Below are positions 23,800-34,310 of a stretch of DNA of 64,000 nucleotides, in pieces. Under the pieces are notes generated by a model. It did not search any database and was not told the DNA's origin. It saw only the letters and a program-made list of their open reading frames with translations. A program made the translations under genes and the position numbers. Origin of the DNA: Cercophora sp. LCS_1 (taxonomy: Eukaryota; Ascomycota; Sordariomycetes; Sordariales; Lasiosphaeriaceae); the NCBI GenBank assembly GCA_036250225.1, contig JAPZLL010000040.1, positions 186,001 through 250,000 on the forward strand, written 5' to 3'. Positions within the stretch are counted from its first letter, which is position 1. The number at the start of each line of letters is the position of its first letter.

Positions 23800-24672
23800 C
23801 TATTGCCGTGGATCGCTTTCAGCAACAATCCAACGAGTTTCCTCTACTCCATCGTCCTCCACCTCAGCATTTTCCCCTTCCAAGACCTCAAGCTCCATCA
23901 CCTCGTCTTCGTCTGATTCATCGTCATCGTCGTCGATCCCGACGAGCTGAGCGCCCTTGTTGAATTGGGAAGCTCTCAACTGCCTCTCCTCGCCCCTCCA
24001 GCGCGCCAGCCAGCCCCGTTTGTACACGAGCTTCTTGAGACGCAAACCAAAGATAAAGTCGTCCGACGTTTCCCAGCCCTCGGAGACATGGCCCTCGCGC
24101 TCAAACTCGACACGAGTGCCCATCTCAACTGGGAAGCTCGCTGTTTGGTGTAGACCCATTTCAACCTTTCCGGCCGTGCTCGCCGTCCTGGTGAGACGAA
24201 TGCTGGGCCCGACGGCGACCTTGATGCCTGTGACGAGGTAGACGGGTTCCCAGTCAGTCGCCTGGACGTACTCGGACACCTCCAGTTCTCGCATGCTTGC
24301 CGCAAGGTACTCAGCGGAAGGGGTGAAGGTGAAGGTATCGAGGCGGTTGAAATTGTATTCGGTCTCCTCGCTGAAGCCGCGGGACGCGCTAAGCTCGCCT
24401 CCAACGCCGTCCATGCCAACCATCTTTGCCCAGACCCCAAATTCGCCTTTGCGCATTCGAGACCGTGTTGCCGTAAATCCATGTTTCTGGTGGCAGTAGA
24501 TGCTGGCCTTGGATATCTCTACCCGGGAATCCGGGTTGATGACTTCGACATCTTGGAGATTGTTGAGGATGCTGCCGAGCTCTATCGGTCCTGACGGTGG
24601 AGGATGAATAGAAAAGTTGGGAGGCAGGTGGTACGTTGCCAGACCAACGCGGTCGTGGAAGAAGAGTGGCAT
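23800..24672 (-). CDS. Gasdermin-like pore-forming protein candidate with acidic C-terminal tail
   Basis: A single-exon 290-aa protein. The open frame extends upstream to a TTG, but the first ATG, at 24672, gives the natural start MPLFFHDRVGLATY. About 240 residues are beta-rich and end in VYLVTGIKVAVGP and, after a loop, DFIFGLRLKKLVYK. This layout recalls the closing strands of gasdermin pore domains (VVT...LK, then LAFRV...L). A basic WRGEERQLR segment is followed by a 45-residue tail that is almost all Asp/Glu. Fungal gasdermins (RCD-1, HET-Q1) are of similar size and are activated when a clustered protease removes a short C-terminal piece. A subtilisin-like gene ends 211 bp upstream. The assignment rests on fold pattern and context and is not proven. 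Confidence 0.55.
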   Translation of the reverse strand: MPLFFHDRVGLATYHLPPNFSIHPPPSGPIELGSILNNLQDVEVINPDSRVEISKASIYCHQKHGFTATRSRMRKGEFGVWAKMVGMDGVGGELSASRGFSEETEYNFNRLDTFTFTPSAEYLAASMRELEVSEYVQATDWEPVYLVTGIKVAVGPSIRLTRTASTAGKVEMGLHQTASFPVEMGTRVEFEREGHVSEGWETSDDFIFGLRLKKLVYKRGWLARWRGEERQLRASQFNKGAQLVGIDDDDDESDEDEVMELEVLEGENAEVEDDGVEETRWIVAESDPRQ

Positions 24673-24883
24673 TTCGAAAAGTATGGGAAAAAACGGCAAG
24701 GGGTGCCTCGTCGTCAGATTTGGGAGATGGCCCAATGTGTAGAGTTTTCAGTTTCCAGCGCCGACACGAAACTGTTGATACCCGACGTGAGCGGAATGCC
24801 CAATGTTTGTGTCACACCCGTGACCACCCACCACCCACTCCCGTCCAACACGCTTCCAATTCCAGTACCCTAGCTCACGTGAC

Positions 24884-27800
24884 TCAGTCCGTTCCTCTGA
24901 GAATGACATGGATATCCTCAGCGATTTTCAAAGGCTCCCGTCCGTCGAACAGTTTCCACGGCACGATGTAATCGTACCCGCTTCTTGGCTCACTCATTTT
25001 CTCGAATAGCCGTGACATGCCCCAGTAGGCAAACAGGTTCTCTCGCTCTCCCGGCGAAAGCCGATTGTGAAGTTGGCGGCTTGCAAATTCGAGTACGTTG
25101 GCGGCGATGCCCGCGGCAATGGGGGTAGCGTACGATGTCCCCGAAATGAACACCTTGTCGCGGCCTTTTCCTCCCTTCTTTTTGACACTCGATTCAACCG
25201 ATAGGCCCAAGGTGGCCAAACTTTTTCCTTTTTGTGCAGTTGGGTTCGTCTCGCTGGGGTTACCCATGCCGTCCGTTGAGTGTACGCAGATGACACCCTT
25301 GTGCCGGCCCGGAAAGGCTATCCCTTGGTTCCCTCCCCAGTTTGCTGCGGCCGCGATAACAATCTTCTTGGAGCCGCCGCCCCTTTCGGGGTTGATGACT
25401 CTGTCGAGGGCCCTCTTGATCCTTTCATTTTCCGTGTCTAAACCAAGCGACAGCGAGATGATGTCTACATCCCATTGCACTGCTGCCCAGTCGATAGCCT
25501 AGGCACACCGGAGAACAGGTGGGTTAGCCGACTTAACTTTACTAGCGGTAGATTTTCTAAAGAAACAAACTCTAACCTGAGCTATGCGGTCGGTGTCCTT
25601 GTGGTCAAGTTGCTTTCCTGTAGAGATCTTGGCGATAAAGATCTCAGAAGTTGGTGCAACGGTGACCAGCAGCCGGGCAACGTGCGTTCCATGGCCATAC
25701 GCATCGTCGCAGTCATCGGGATTCAGAGTGGTCCAGTTTCTCTTCCCTTTGATCTGGTTGGCTTTCGCTCTCACGACGGGGTCGTTCATATCGATTCCAC
25801 TGTCGATAACCGCAATCCTGATAGGTCTTATTGCCGGATTGCAATTGCGCAAAGGTTCAAAGGCGCCCCTGAGATAGTTGAAGTAATCCTTTGCCCTCCG
25901 CCTATTCTCTTTGCTCTCTTCCTCCTGGTCGTCGTATAGTGAGACTGCAGTGTTCGAGGTGCCAGTGAGCTGGGGGGCCTCGTGGACGCCGACGTCTTTC
26001 GACTTGACATGTTCCGATGGCTGATCTTGTAGCAACCTGCTCTGCGGTCCATGGATCTGCTCCAGCTGCATGACAATCTTCTCGTTCAACTCTTTTCTCA
26101 CTAGTGTTCTCGTGGCTGAGGCTTGGTCGGCGTGGTCTCCCTCAGTCTGTACATGTAGGGCTGTGCCGGCAAACAAACATCCTCGCACAGCCCTCAGGTA
26201 GCCAGGGTTCTCTGTCTCGGACTCTCGCATGTCAAGGTATTCGATGAGCTTCCCTAATGCGGCCATGTTGGACCGAGGTTCGGGATCAATCTTGATAGGA
26301 ATCTCGTCGCCACTATCAATCTCTAACAGAAGCTTGGCAAAAGACAGCAACATCGGATTCCCAGCCGCCAAACCCGTAGATAGGTCAAGTGTCTTTACCT
26401 CGGAAGTCTCAGGCCGGAAGGAAACGTACAGGTCATAACGGTTCTTGCCACAGGTCCCCTTGGGTGGCGTGGGCGTCCGCCTGAGGTGAATGTGGCTTGG
26501 CGTCCAAGGGAGTTCAAAGTCCTCGTCAAAGAAGTCGACCAGGCATTTGGAGAGCACAAGGGCCATTTCCACCTTCTCGTGGTATCGGAACTTTCCCTGG
26601 GCCGTGTTGTCGAAGACATCTCGGGGCCTGATGGGTGTAAAGGCTTGTCGCTCCAAAAAATCACGCAGTGGTTCTCCATCAAAGTTATCCGACTCCAGCT
26701 GTTCGGCCTGCACTTCCTCGGTCATGTCGAACAGTCCCTTGGGCCCTACTTGAAGATGAAGCCTCTGCCTTTTCTCGATGGCGCGTCGAATAGCGTCGCA
26801 GAGCGTCTGTTTGGTCGTGGAGGTCTCTACTTGGCAACTGGGTTGTCAGCGCGGCTTCAACGAGTGCCTAGATACGGGGACCATACTCAAGAGATTTGCA
26901 TTGCGCTTCATGCCAGAACAGTGCGCCATTGGGACAGCAAGATACGAACATATCCAGCGAAGGCTTGGGCGGACCAGCATACAGTTCCTCCGAGACTCGG
27001 AGTCGGAGCTCGTGTGTCCCTTGACGTGTGTAGTCTGTCCCTGGACGTGCACAGTCCAGTCGACGGAACTGATCAAACATCTGGCTGACCAGCGAACTTG
27101 CCCTCTTGTCTACCGCCTCATCCGCTTCCTTCGGTTCTAGCGCAAGGGAGCCTATCGGTTGTTGCGGCTGTTGTGGCACGTTCCGTGCAACGTCCAAATC
27201 TGCCGACAGCTGCTCTGAAATCTGTTTCCACTTTTTCAGGCGATCCCGCGCGACAGCTCCTATCTCACCCTCTGGGAGCTGGAAAAGGGCGGTACTCGGA
27301 TTGGTGATGAGCGTAAACTGGGGAGACTTGTCGTGGGCGTCGAGAAAGCAGAGAAGAGAGTTCAGATTGTGGAGTTGGAGCCCACATAGAACTTGGTTTT
27401 GATCCTGCCTCATCCTACTCATGGGGCCGCATGCAACAAGAGTGTCAAGAGCCGCGAGAAGTTCGCGTGCTGCTTGGTCCATGTCCTGGAAGACCTCGGA
27501 TGGGAGAGGAGCAGCAAACTGCTCCAAAGTGAGCACATAAAAGAGATCAAATTCAAAGAGGGCGGTATCGTTTTCGAGCTTGCTTGGTCGGCGCTGAAAG
27601 TTTGTGCTAGGGGTCGGTAGGCAAATGCGACCTGAGCAGCGGGATTTCACCTCTTCAAGTCCCCTCCAGCCCAACGAAGCCGTGGGTAGAAGAATAGCGG
27701 CAGTTTCCCCAGAGGGCCCGCGTCCAGCGACCTTAGAAGAAGCTTCCCCAGCTTCCGTTAATATGGGTTTGAGGCGGTGGTCGCCCTTTTGGATCGGCGA

Positions 27801-28070
27801 CGAGCTCCGAGGACTTGCCAACCCCTTCGCCTTTGTGACGATCAGCGACTTGAGCCTGTGGGGGGCGCTGGAGATGAAGGAGCGGATCTGCGACCTTCGA
27901 GAACCGGATGGAACGTTACCGTGCGCCATGTTTCGCGGGATTACAGCGGCCAGTGGAGAAGATAAGGTAGGGCGCAGCAACACTAGGCTGAATGGTTGGG
28001 TGACGGAAAAGCGAGAAAAAGGAGATGCCCTACGAGCCCTTAGGCCAAAACGTCGAGAATTTCTCCGCAT
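24884..28070 (-). CDS. DUF7580-like + subtilisin (S8) protease, HET-Q2-like
   Basis: The 1020-aa protein has three exons: 28070-26876, 26829-25577 and 25498-24884 (introns of 46 and 78 nt). Residues from about 170 to 650 look like the helical, kinase-like DUF7580 region common in fungal NLR-type loci (WHEAQCKSLEYG, HLQVGPKGLFDM, FRYHEKVEMALVLSKCL, WTPSHIHL). The C-terminal third is a complete S8 domain: Asp741 in VIDSGID, His778 in GHGTHVA, oxyanion Asn869 in AAAANWGG and Ser938 in GTSYATP. There is no signal peptide, so it acts inside the cell. The arrangement matches intracellular proteases such as Podospora HET-Q2, which cleaves a gasdermin. The N-terminal 60 residues are basic and the start could lie further in. 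Confidence 0.88.
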
Positions 28071-28904
28071 TGTGCCCAGCACTCATTGGCCGAGGCAACG
28101 CCATGTGGCTCTTGGTGTGCGGTGAGACAGTCATCCAATCGGGGGCCAGCTTGATCAACGAGAACACCTCATCTGCTCCTGCCGCGCTCTGCGCTCTGCG
28201 CTCTGCACGACCCCTCCTTCAAATTCCCCACTTCACATACACCACGACACGCCTTAGGATCTAGATCAAGCGCCGCCGCTTTTGTTCGTTCTTAGTCCGT
28301 CTCACACCTTCTAGATTTCCCTCCCTCCCATATCGCGAGGTCATACCAATCTAGCGCCAACAATCTTCCCCGGCCATTTTTGTCGCAGCTTGTGCTAGGC
28401 AGACGGATCATCCAAGGAACGGTGCCGTCTGGGAGAATCGGAGTGAGAGTAGCCTCTAGCTGTCAGCCGGGGGTCGGACGGTAGCAATATAAGTCAGGAG
28501 TGAGAAGCTCCTCGGCTTGGTGAACTAGGAATGCGCCATTAGTGGTTATAAGTGGTGTGGGCCTCTGAGTCTTAGTGATTGTTCAAGTTTGGCGAGATGG
28601 CGAAGATACGAGGGAATCATGGACCGACAGTGGCATCTTTCTGTTATTTATCATCATCATCTTCAGCAATCACATTCGGCATTGCAAAACTATGACGAGA
28701 AGCCGTCATCACATTTCATGCTATCCTACCAGGCCACGAGCTCGTTTGCTGGTATGATCCATGACCCATGCCTCCCATCTTCATTTCGGAGCACCAGTCG
28801 ACAGCTACCGAAACACAGTCGTGTTGCCTGTACATTGTTCCGTCCCTTGAAAGTCCCAGCCTACATTATACCCGCTAGGTCTCTTCCTATCCAGCAATCC
28901 GGCA
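28071..28904. other. Intergenic region
   Basis: The 5' flank of the protease gene and the 3' flank of the next gene. No coding sequence is supported. Confidence 0.45.
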
Positions 28905-29513
28905 TCACGAACGGGAAACAAAGAAGACATCCGATGTACCCAGGGTTATTTCACCAGCCTCCGACTTCCAAAAGCCGCGCAAGAACACGCACCGATTCTT
29001 GGACTGCTCGTCCAACGCGTCGACATACTCCTGGAGAATCTTGGCACGGGCTCCGTCGACCATCTCATCGGTAAAGTACAGCTCTCTCAACGGTCCCGAC
29101 CGGAAGGCTTTGTTCTCAAGCATATCCAGCGCCGACACCTCCGAGTCCAGGGTGTACATCACAACCCAGCTCGTGGAACCTCCGACATGGACCTTGCTGC
29201 GAATCGGGGGATGGGCCTCCGGCAGGCAGGCAAACGTCATGGCCATGGAGGAATAGAGATCTCCCACGGGGCACTGGCTGTGTACGCCGCGTTCGGTGAG
29301 AGCATAGCGATTCCAAGCGCCAGAAGCGCTGGGCTTCGGATTATCGAAATCAAGCTCACTGGCGTCGGTTTGTTCGGCGTCGGGGCCGCAGGATGCGACG
29401 AGGCATTCCTGCAGATGTTTGAGCGAGTCTAGCGGTAGAAGGTTAGCACGGCACAGAGTAAAATAAATGGTGTAAATACCCTTTTTGGACTCATCGTTCT
29501 CCTGAGACGCCAT
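28905..29513 (-). CDS. Hypothetical protein, 185 aa
   Basis: Two exons: 29513-29480 and 29428-28905, with a 51-nt phase-1 intron that has GTATTT, a GCTAAC branch and a CTAG acceptor. The open frame continues upstream to a TTG, but the first ATG (MASQENDESKK) is at 29513. The protein is soluble, has scattered Cys, and shows no signal peptide or membrane segment. Its body (for example GSTSWVVMYTLDSE and ELYFTDEMVDGARAKIL) matches no family I recognise. It lies upstream of the protease/gasdermin-like locus on the same strand, but 835 bp away, so a shared role is not implied. Confidence 0.65.
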   Translation of the reverse strand: MASQENDESKKGIYTIYFTLCRANLLPLDSLKHLQECLVASCGPDAEQTDASELDFDNPKPSASGAWNRYALTERGVHSQCPVGDLYSSMAMTFACLPEAHPPIRSKVHVGGSTSWVVMYTLDSEVSALDMLENKAFRSGPLRELYFTDEMVDGARAKILQEYVDALDEQSKNRCVFLRGFWKSEAGEITLGTSDVFFVSRS

Positions 29514-29858
29514 CTTGAGACCGAGATTGTGGCGGTCGGAGTGAGGTGGCTGTTGTGAGCTTTGCAAACTCCGCGGACCAAGTTATTGCAGGAGGAGAAA
29601 CAGCAGGAGGATTCTCCTAAAAGGAAGAGAGATTGTACTCGCGGACTGCAGAAAGAATTTGTCAAGGAAGGAACAGAAGGCACCCTAATGGAAGTCAGGG
29701 TAGGTCATTGATCTGCCTGAGGCGCCGTCGAGATGGACCCAGACGGAACGGAAAAGGTAGTGTGCTATATATACCAGCACCGGGGTTGGAAATCCCGCCG
29801 ACGACGAGAGCTCTCAAGTTCTTCGCATGCCGGGGTGGCACAGAGGTCTACGGATGGC

Positions 29859-29934
29859 TAATGTTTACTGCGGGGTGTAATGTTTACTGCGGGGTGTAAT
29901 GTTTACTGCGGGGTGTAATGTTTACTGCGGAGTG
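29859..29934. repeat. Four 19-bp tandem repeats
   Basis: The unit taatgtttactgcggggtg occurs three times exactly and once with one change (ggag for gggg) at 29859, 29878, 29897 and 29916. It lies in the spacer between two genes, both on the minus strand. Nothing else is seen in 29514-30198. Confidence 0.93.
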
Positions 29935-30198
29935 TGGGTTCGATTTTCTCCGAGGTTGGCTTCTAATCAGCTTGCTGGTTTTTTGCAGTTTTGCACTCTC
30001 AGTCCTTGGGATGGCAGGCAGTCACAATTTTGGTTGCAGCCCGCTGTATTTTAACTCTCAATATCACCGCACCGTTCTTTTTGCATTGAGCAACATGCAG
30101 CCGGGCAATACTGATCAAATATACACAAGACAAGAAGAACCTAGGTTTCTGCTATCTACCGCCGAAACCAATTCGATGCTCCATCTCCTCCCCAAGAA

Positions 30199-31120
30199 TC
30201 AGTCCTCCTCCTCCATCTTGACCTCGATCGACCTCTCCTCAGGCTCGACGGTGGCCGACTCCTCCTTCTTGACGCCGATTGGTGACGCCGGAGAATCGGC
30301 AGCAGTCAACGGGGTCTCCGCCGCATCACCAAGGGTCGTTCCATCTTCAGGCTCGGCGGTGCTCGCATCCTCATCAGACTCAAACATATCAGAGTCGAAC
30401 ATATCAGAGTCCAAGATGGTCAAGTCACTGTCATCAGACTCGACAGTCGCCGACCTCTCTCTGGACCCATCGCTCTCCGTCTCCTCGGTCTTCACAAACG
30501 GTCTCGGCTTAATCCACGGATCGAGAGGCGAGAGATCGACCATCTTCACCGCCGGGAGCATGACTCTCTCGCCCGAGGGCATCGTCCGAATACAGCGGCA
30601 AAAGGTGACACGGCGTCTGGGGGAAGGCTGCTTGTTGGTCGAATATCGGTTCTGGCACTTCATGAAAATCCGCCCCCGGTTGACCTGCTTGTCGGTGTAG
30701 TGCATCCACTTTTTCAGTTCCCCATTGGAATACGCCTCGATCCCGGCCTCCTCCGAGTCCAGGGCCCAGATGTTCACTTCCAACACGCCGAGTCTCGTCT
30801 TGAAGGCCTTGGGCTCGTGGACTGGGGGCATGTGCGCGAAGATCCAGTTCCTCACGGCTTGATGGATGTCGTTCACGTGGATCTCGATGTCGACTCTGTC
30901 GGGGCCGGTGCGCTTGACACGCGGGGGCCTGTACCGCGCTTTGATGTCGACGACTCTTGCCGTGTCGATTCTCTTAAAGCCTTTGAGGGGCAGCCTGGGC
31001 TGGAGCGATCGGAGGATGTCGATCGCGTTGATGCGGTCTGCGTTGTTGTCAGCTTGGAGATGAAAATGGAATGCGAGTCTTACCTCCATCGTAAAAATAC
31101 GATCTATCAACTGACGCCAT
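30199..31120 (-). CDS. Hypothetical protein with acidic Ser/Asp C-terminus
   Basis: The 291-aa protein has two exons, 31120-31084 (MASVDRSYFYDG) and 31037-30199, with a 46-nt intron. A TATAAATA box on the minus strand at 31222-31229 lies about 100 nt upstream of the ATG and supports this start. Residues 13 to about 190 look globular and basic. The C-terminal 90 residues are acidic, with short DSDMF/ESDE repeats and VKxEE pieces that could be SUMO or phosphorylation sites. A nuclear role would fit the charge pattern, but no family is recognised. Confidence 0.68.
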
Positions 31121-32763
31121 CTGGAGATATTGTCTGGTGTTGTCGGGGTTGGGTTTTCGCAAGGTTGTGGGTTGCGATTGAGGTTCGAGTGGAAGGCGCC
31201 GTTGCAGATAATTACTTCTTGTATTTATAAATGGTGCGCGGTCTTTGCTTGCGCCTTGGTCAGGCAGGTGGGTCGTCAAGAGGAAACAACCATCGGACGG
31301 GATGACAGGTGCTCTTGCACAAACAGGCGAAGCAATCGGGCAAGAACGGGCAAGAGTGGGGGATATGTCATATTGAAGTTTACAAGGTTTTTGTTGACTT
31401 CTACTGAGATCTACCGTCTACAAGTAGTAACCTGTCCCGCAAATTCCTCAACCTCGACTACCGATAATTCCTCTCCTCAAGGCATGTTCTGGTATGTAAT
31501 GAACAGCCCCGAAGCATCGAAAGCTTGACCAGACGCCGTTTTTCTCGATACTCTATAGTACTCGGTCTCGAGCCTTCGACCAGCCTCACGTTGGGAAATG
31601 CTAGCGTGGAGTTCGCCAGAGTCGAGTATAGGATTCTGGTGACAACTGGTTCATTGCTCTCGCGTTCTCAACGCTAACATATGCAGACTCAGAGGAGTCG
31701 TGAAAGACAAACTCTAGCGTGCGATATATCTGGTAGTGGCAGTCAGCGGCATCGGAAACGACGACTGACAAGGGTCGGTGGACTTCTGGGAGATTGTTCT
31801 TGAGGTTATGTAGAAGAGGATGGGATGCACCTGGTTGATGGTAATCATACCAGTCACAACCCCATTGCTAATAGCAATTCTGGATGGTGTAGTAGTGGGG
31901 TTGTCGGTTAGTTGGTCGGCGCTGACAATCGCAATGCCTGGAGCGATGGATGCCACCACAACCTAGATTTCACGGGTAGCTAAAAGACATTCGCAACTGG
32001 CTACAGCCAACCTGAGGAGGAATTGTAAACTCACTGAGGGCAGCCTGCAATGAGGTCACCTTGAGGTCCAGAAACCCCTGTCCCTGTAGTCCCCCATGGT
32101 GTCGTAGGAGTTGTGATTTTCCTCAAAGAAATTGTTCGAGGAAAGAGGTAAGGTGGAGAATTGAGGAAAGGAATCCTAACAGCACCAGTGGGTTTGGTTT
32201 TTTCGTGTTGGGAGGTTTTTTCGGAGGCAAGAGCAGAGACAGTGGGCGCAGAGAAAAGCTGGCAAAGAGTGGATAGATTTCCGATGTGCCTTTGTTGCAA
32301 CGCCAGTCTCTTAGGCCCGGCCTGTGCAGACGGTGAACGGATATGGTGGGGATCTTTGGTGTCGAGACATCAGATGGAAACTGGCTGACAGAGAATCCCT
32401 TCCATTGATATCGTCATCCCTCTATACCAGGTGGTTCCGGTTAGTCGCAGTCATCATGGCGGACGTCGCCCGTCGCCCGTCAACATTTTTGCCCGTGGTA
32501 CGTGTCCTAGCTAGCAACTGATATCACAGCAGACTTCCATGTGGCTCAAAGCTCTCTGATTCCTAGACGAGCTATCTTGAGGTTGGTTATCAAGAGCAAG
32601 AAAACGATCATCGAAAGATGACTACGTGAACATGTCCATGTATTACCCCTCTGAAGCCGTATATCCCGCCTTTCCAAGACTTACGAGTCTCCTCCGACTT
32701 AGTACCAAGTTACCAACTACGGTTAGTAGTCAAGAAACCCGTCTCCAAATGCCTTCCCGGAAT
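31121..32763. other. Intergenic region, possibly with decayed exons
   Basis: Two minus-strand open stretches (32300-32031 and 31959-31714) look exon-like and sit around GT/AG sites near 32040 and 31965, but the joins do not keep frame. They may be remains of a gene. No intact gene is supported. Confidence 0.35.
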
Positions 32764-33190
32764 CTAGGTGAGGCGAAGGCGCGACGCGACAGCAACCATC
32801 CCGCCTGACTCGTTCATGACCTTGTAGAGCGTGATGATGCACTTACTCTTCGGCTGGCTGCCAGCGCGAACTCGTCCGAAGCTCTGAAAGAGGGTCAAGC
32901 TGTATCTTCGCACAATTACAGCGGGAAGCACAAATCTTAGATCAGAGCCATAAATAAGACGACTGAGGGCAGACCGCTCCGAGTCAAAGATCCAATGCTC
33001 CCAACTTTCACGCACATCCTCAGATGCGTCTACACCCTTGACATCCATTTTGAATGCGGGGTGGACGTCACCCAGCGAGTCCACGACGTCGAAGAGACGT
33101 CTCATCATCTGCCAATAAATCGGAACTGGAGTGCTTTGGTTAGCGGGTGAAATTGGAGAAACATAAAAGAAAAGGAAAAAAGAAAAAGAA

Positions 33191-33257
<67 letters not shown>

Positions 33258-33298
33258 GAAAGCCTACCGCTACCCAGATAAACGCCTGGGTTGTCCAT
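32764..33298 (-). CDS. Small hypothetical protein with microsatellite in its intron
   Basis: Tentative 130-aa model: exon 1 33298-33268 (MDNPGVYLGS), a 142-nt intron with GTAGGC donor and CTCCAG acceptor, exon 2 33125-32764. The joined product reads smoothly into VPIYWQMMRRLFDVVD and later WEHWIFDSERSALSRLIYG. No domain is recognised. The intron is mostly a TTTC tract on this strand. The protein could be a fragment of a longer gene. Confidence 0.45.
33193..33256. repeat. (GAAA)16 microsatellite
   Basis: Sixteen uninterrupted gaaa units, preceded by imperfect A/G-rich sequence from about 33168. The tract lies inside the putative intron of the 130-aa gene. Confidence 0.97.
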
Positions 33299-34310
33299 CT
33301 TGATGACTCTTTTGATGGCTAGGTGTGGAAATCAGACTTGACTGGGAATGCTAGAGAAATTAGACTGCCAAAGATATTCCAAGCACACCACTGCATGTAT
33401 TTTTCCGTTGAAGGAGTCTTCGGAAAGATCCAGACGAAGAAACAGAGAGTGTTGCTACCCGCAAGAAAACTCTGCGGCGCGGTCACGTAGCAACGGTGAA
33501 GGTGGGGAATCAGACGGGTCAGCCTGAGGTTGAGATGGAAGGAGCACATGCAACCTAGGGCAACGAGGATGTAGCAAAACTTCCGCTTTTCCAAAACTGC
33601 CAATAAAAGCCGGGCACAGTAGAATCTGATAGAAAACATTAGGTTTGCCTAAACCGCGATGCTTCCTAAGTTTTCAGACCGGCCCCCCCGCCCAGCCCAT
33701 CTTCTGAAAGCATGCCCGCATCTGCGACGACTGGACATCTTGACGATAAGAGGCACCGAAAACGTCAATCTCGTCTTGAGCCAACCCAGCAACGCCGCAA
33801 TGACCTGCAACATGCCCTCGATATCGTGCAGAAGAGCACCGCGAAACGACTTGCCGGCTTCCCTCAAAGTTGGACACTTTGGCCTCCCGCCAATCGGGAC
33901 CTTGTATTTCATGTCAGTTATATCATTCACTCTATCCCTCAGCAGCAGACTAACCTTGAATTTTAGCGCCTCGACAGCCGCGACCCCAGTCTCTTGCAAC
34001 CCTTTCGTCTGAATCCCGTCCTCCAAGATCACAAAAGTCCGTCCAAGCCTCCAACGTCATTTGAAGAAGATGCCACCTCTCTGAACCATCGCGCTATCGG
34101 CTAGGATGGAGTTGTCGGAAAAGGTCACCTCCTGGGCACAGCGGTGTGGCGCCACCCCTGAATGTGGCTCAGCTGCAAGGGGGTGGAGCAGCACATCTCC
34201 ATGCCCGACCAACCAGCACTCGGCGATAACGTGACTTGCGAGGCAACCGCCAGGTCTCGGCTGAATTCCAACAAACCTTTCTTTCAAGACCCAGAAGCAT
34301 CAAAACAAGC
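33299..34310. other. Intergenic region between divergent genes
   Basis: Open frames here (for example 33649-34032 minus) show no domain or good start. No gene is supported. Confidence 0.4.

Noticed and set aside
24673..24735. 21-codon upstream extension of the gasdermin-like protein
   Set aside because: It begins with TTG; the first ATG is at 24672 and gives a natural start.
31714..32300. Two exon-like minus-strand stretches
   Set aside because: Splice sites nearby do not keep frame and no domain is recognised; noted only as possible decayed exons.
33649..34032. 127-codon minus-strand frame
   Set aside because: No domain, no good start or splice partners.
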